Positions 63,070 through 64,000 of a stretch of 64,000 nt of DNA are shown piece by piece (position 1 is the stretch's first letter; each line of letters opens with the position of its first letter). The stretch spans positions 3,826,727 to 3,890,726 of the forward strand of contig OZ007509.1 of the NCBI GenBank assembly GCA_963931865.1. Reading direction: 5' to 3'. This stretch comes from Axinella damicornis. Taxonomy: Eukaryota; Porifera; Demospongiae; Axinellida; Axinellidae. The notes under the pieces were generated by a model. That model had not been told where the DNA came from. It was given only the letters and a program-made list of their open reading frames with translations, and searched no databases. The position numbers were made by a program, and so were the translations under genes.

Positions 63070-64000
63070 ATGGCTTCAGTCCCCGGATTATCAATATAAG
63101 TGACGGTATGTACCTCATTCCAGATCTCCTTACAAGGTTATTTATTCAAGTAACGTATGCACTGCCTATGCTAACAGTGGTTTCCTGCCTGCAACCTAAC
63201 CTTACGTACCTATAGCCTACATAGATCCAGGACACAAGATTACTTTCCAAGTATTTGAAACTTGCCAGCCAATTGCTGATGCCAGTTGCTGCCAGTGGCT
63301 ATTAATAGAGTTGACTGTAGTTGTGGAGTATGGAGATGTGGAATCCATTCGGGAGCGGATTGTTACAGATCGTAGACTGGCCAACCAATTGTTGCCGTGC
63401 ATATATGAGTGTGCTCTCATGAATCTATCTTTTCCATGTTGCGTACTTTCGTGTAGCCGGTAGCTGCTATAGAGTGCACGTGACTGACATTGATAATCTG
63501 GGAGACTGAAGCCTTGGAAGCAACAGGTGGATTGCATTTCAACTTAAAGCAGTTGCACCGGACCAAAATGTTCCGACTTGATTTGGTCTCCAAGTAGTCC
63601 AAATTTCATCCTTACTTGTGGACCAATTCACACACTCAATTGCCAGACATTCCGATGCTACTCAACACAGCTACCGAATAGATTCCATATCTCCCCCAAA
63701 AATCCTGTGCTATACCAATGCTGCTGATGGCAGAGGGACTGTCGTTTCTTGCCTGTTGTGTAGGACAGATACCATCTCAGCCAGAATTAGTATAGTCCAA
63801 GCTAACTGCTTACTATAGGTGAACCACAGCTACATTTTTAGTGGGATCTATTCCGAAGTAGTTTCAAAACTTTAATACCATTGGCTACTAGTAAACCAAT
63901 CAGACTCGAGCTTTGAAAACCCCTTCAGAATCAGTACTGTTGTTGGGTGGTGCGCAAATTGAATGTATTTTGTGTTCTAGGTTAGAATCCTAAACTGATT
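63070..64000. other. 3' flank of KCTD9
   Basis: No further gene is supported. A third copy of the dispersed repeat lies on the minus strand at about 63853-63932 (GGGGTTTTCAAAGCTCGAGT). Confidence 0.5.

Overview
The window is animal nuclear DNA, most likely from a demosponge. Long intron-rich genes with GT-AG junctions encode typical metazoan proteins (MAEA, KCTD9, an RGS12/14-type regulator, MRPL46, a ZDHHC16-like palmitoyltransferase, CtBP-like dehydrogenases). Beside them sit a beta-helix plus multi-pass membrane protein of a type I associate with sponges, many microsatellites, G/C homopolymers and short fold-back elements. No rRNA, tRNA or CRISPR was seen. The species call is inference.

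Layout. 1-5.6 kb: two paralogous small secreted Cys-rich genes, each damaged differently. 5.6-7.9 kb: a 2.2 kb satellite of about 25-bp units. 9.1-11.8 kb (minus): 5' part of a ZDHHC16-like gene. 12.1-14.7 kb (minus): a complete five-exon MRPL46 gene with a nearly canonical Nudix box. 15.8-16.8 kb (minus): a TMEM53-like protein with one frame break, facing a small unknown plus-strand gene. 17.9-27.1 kb (plus): a ten-exon gene for a ~1356-residue disordered protein with two SUMO-interacting-like motifs, a UBZ4 zinc finger and an RGG tail. 27.8-34.1 kb (minus): an RGS12/14-like gene (two Ras-binding domains, GoLoco), cut at its 5' end by a 200-N gap and carrying a hAT deletion derivative in an intron. 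35.1-38.9 kb (plus): a single-exon 1244-residue beta-helix/multi-TM protein. 40.8-42.9 kb (minus): an eight-TM protein of unknown family with a duplicated tail remnant beside it. 43-46.8 kb: repeats. 46.8-51.0 kb (minus): MAEA. 51.3-54.1 kb (plus): two tandem CtBP-like genes. 54.5-56.6 kb (minus): a membrane-anchored esterase-fold protein lacking its nucleophile serine. 56.9-63.1 kb (plus): KCTD9 in twelve exons.

Gene models were built by hand: nearly all exon phases join exactly, and conserved domains run across the junctions. Several genes start head to head only 100-250 bp apart (TMEM53-like/unknown, MAEA/CtBP-like, esterase-like/KCTD9), suggesting shared bidirectional promoters. MAEA and KCTD9 both belong to ubiquitin-ligase systems and the UBZ4 protein is a likely ubiquitin/SUMO reader, but nothing in the sequence shows that they act together.

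The most unusual feature is a family of fold-backs, at least twenty in 64 kb. They share ends close to TAGCCTCGTTCCCAGGC (or TAGTCTCGGTCCCAGAC), while the inner arms are perfect inverted repeats that differ from copy to copy.
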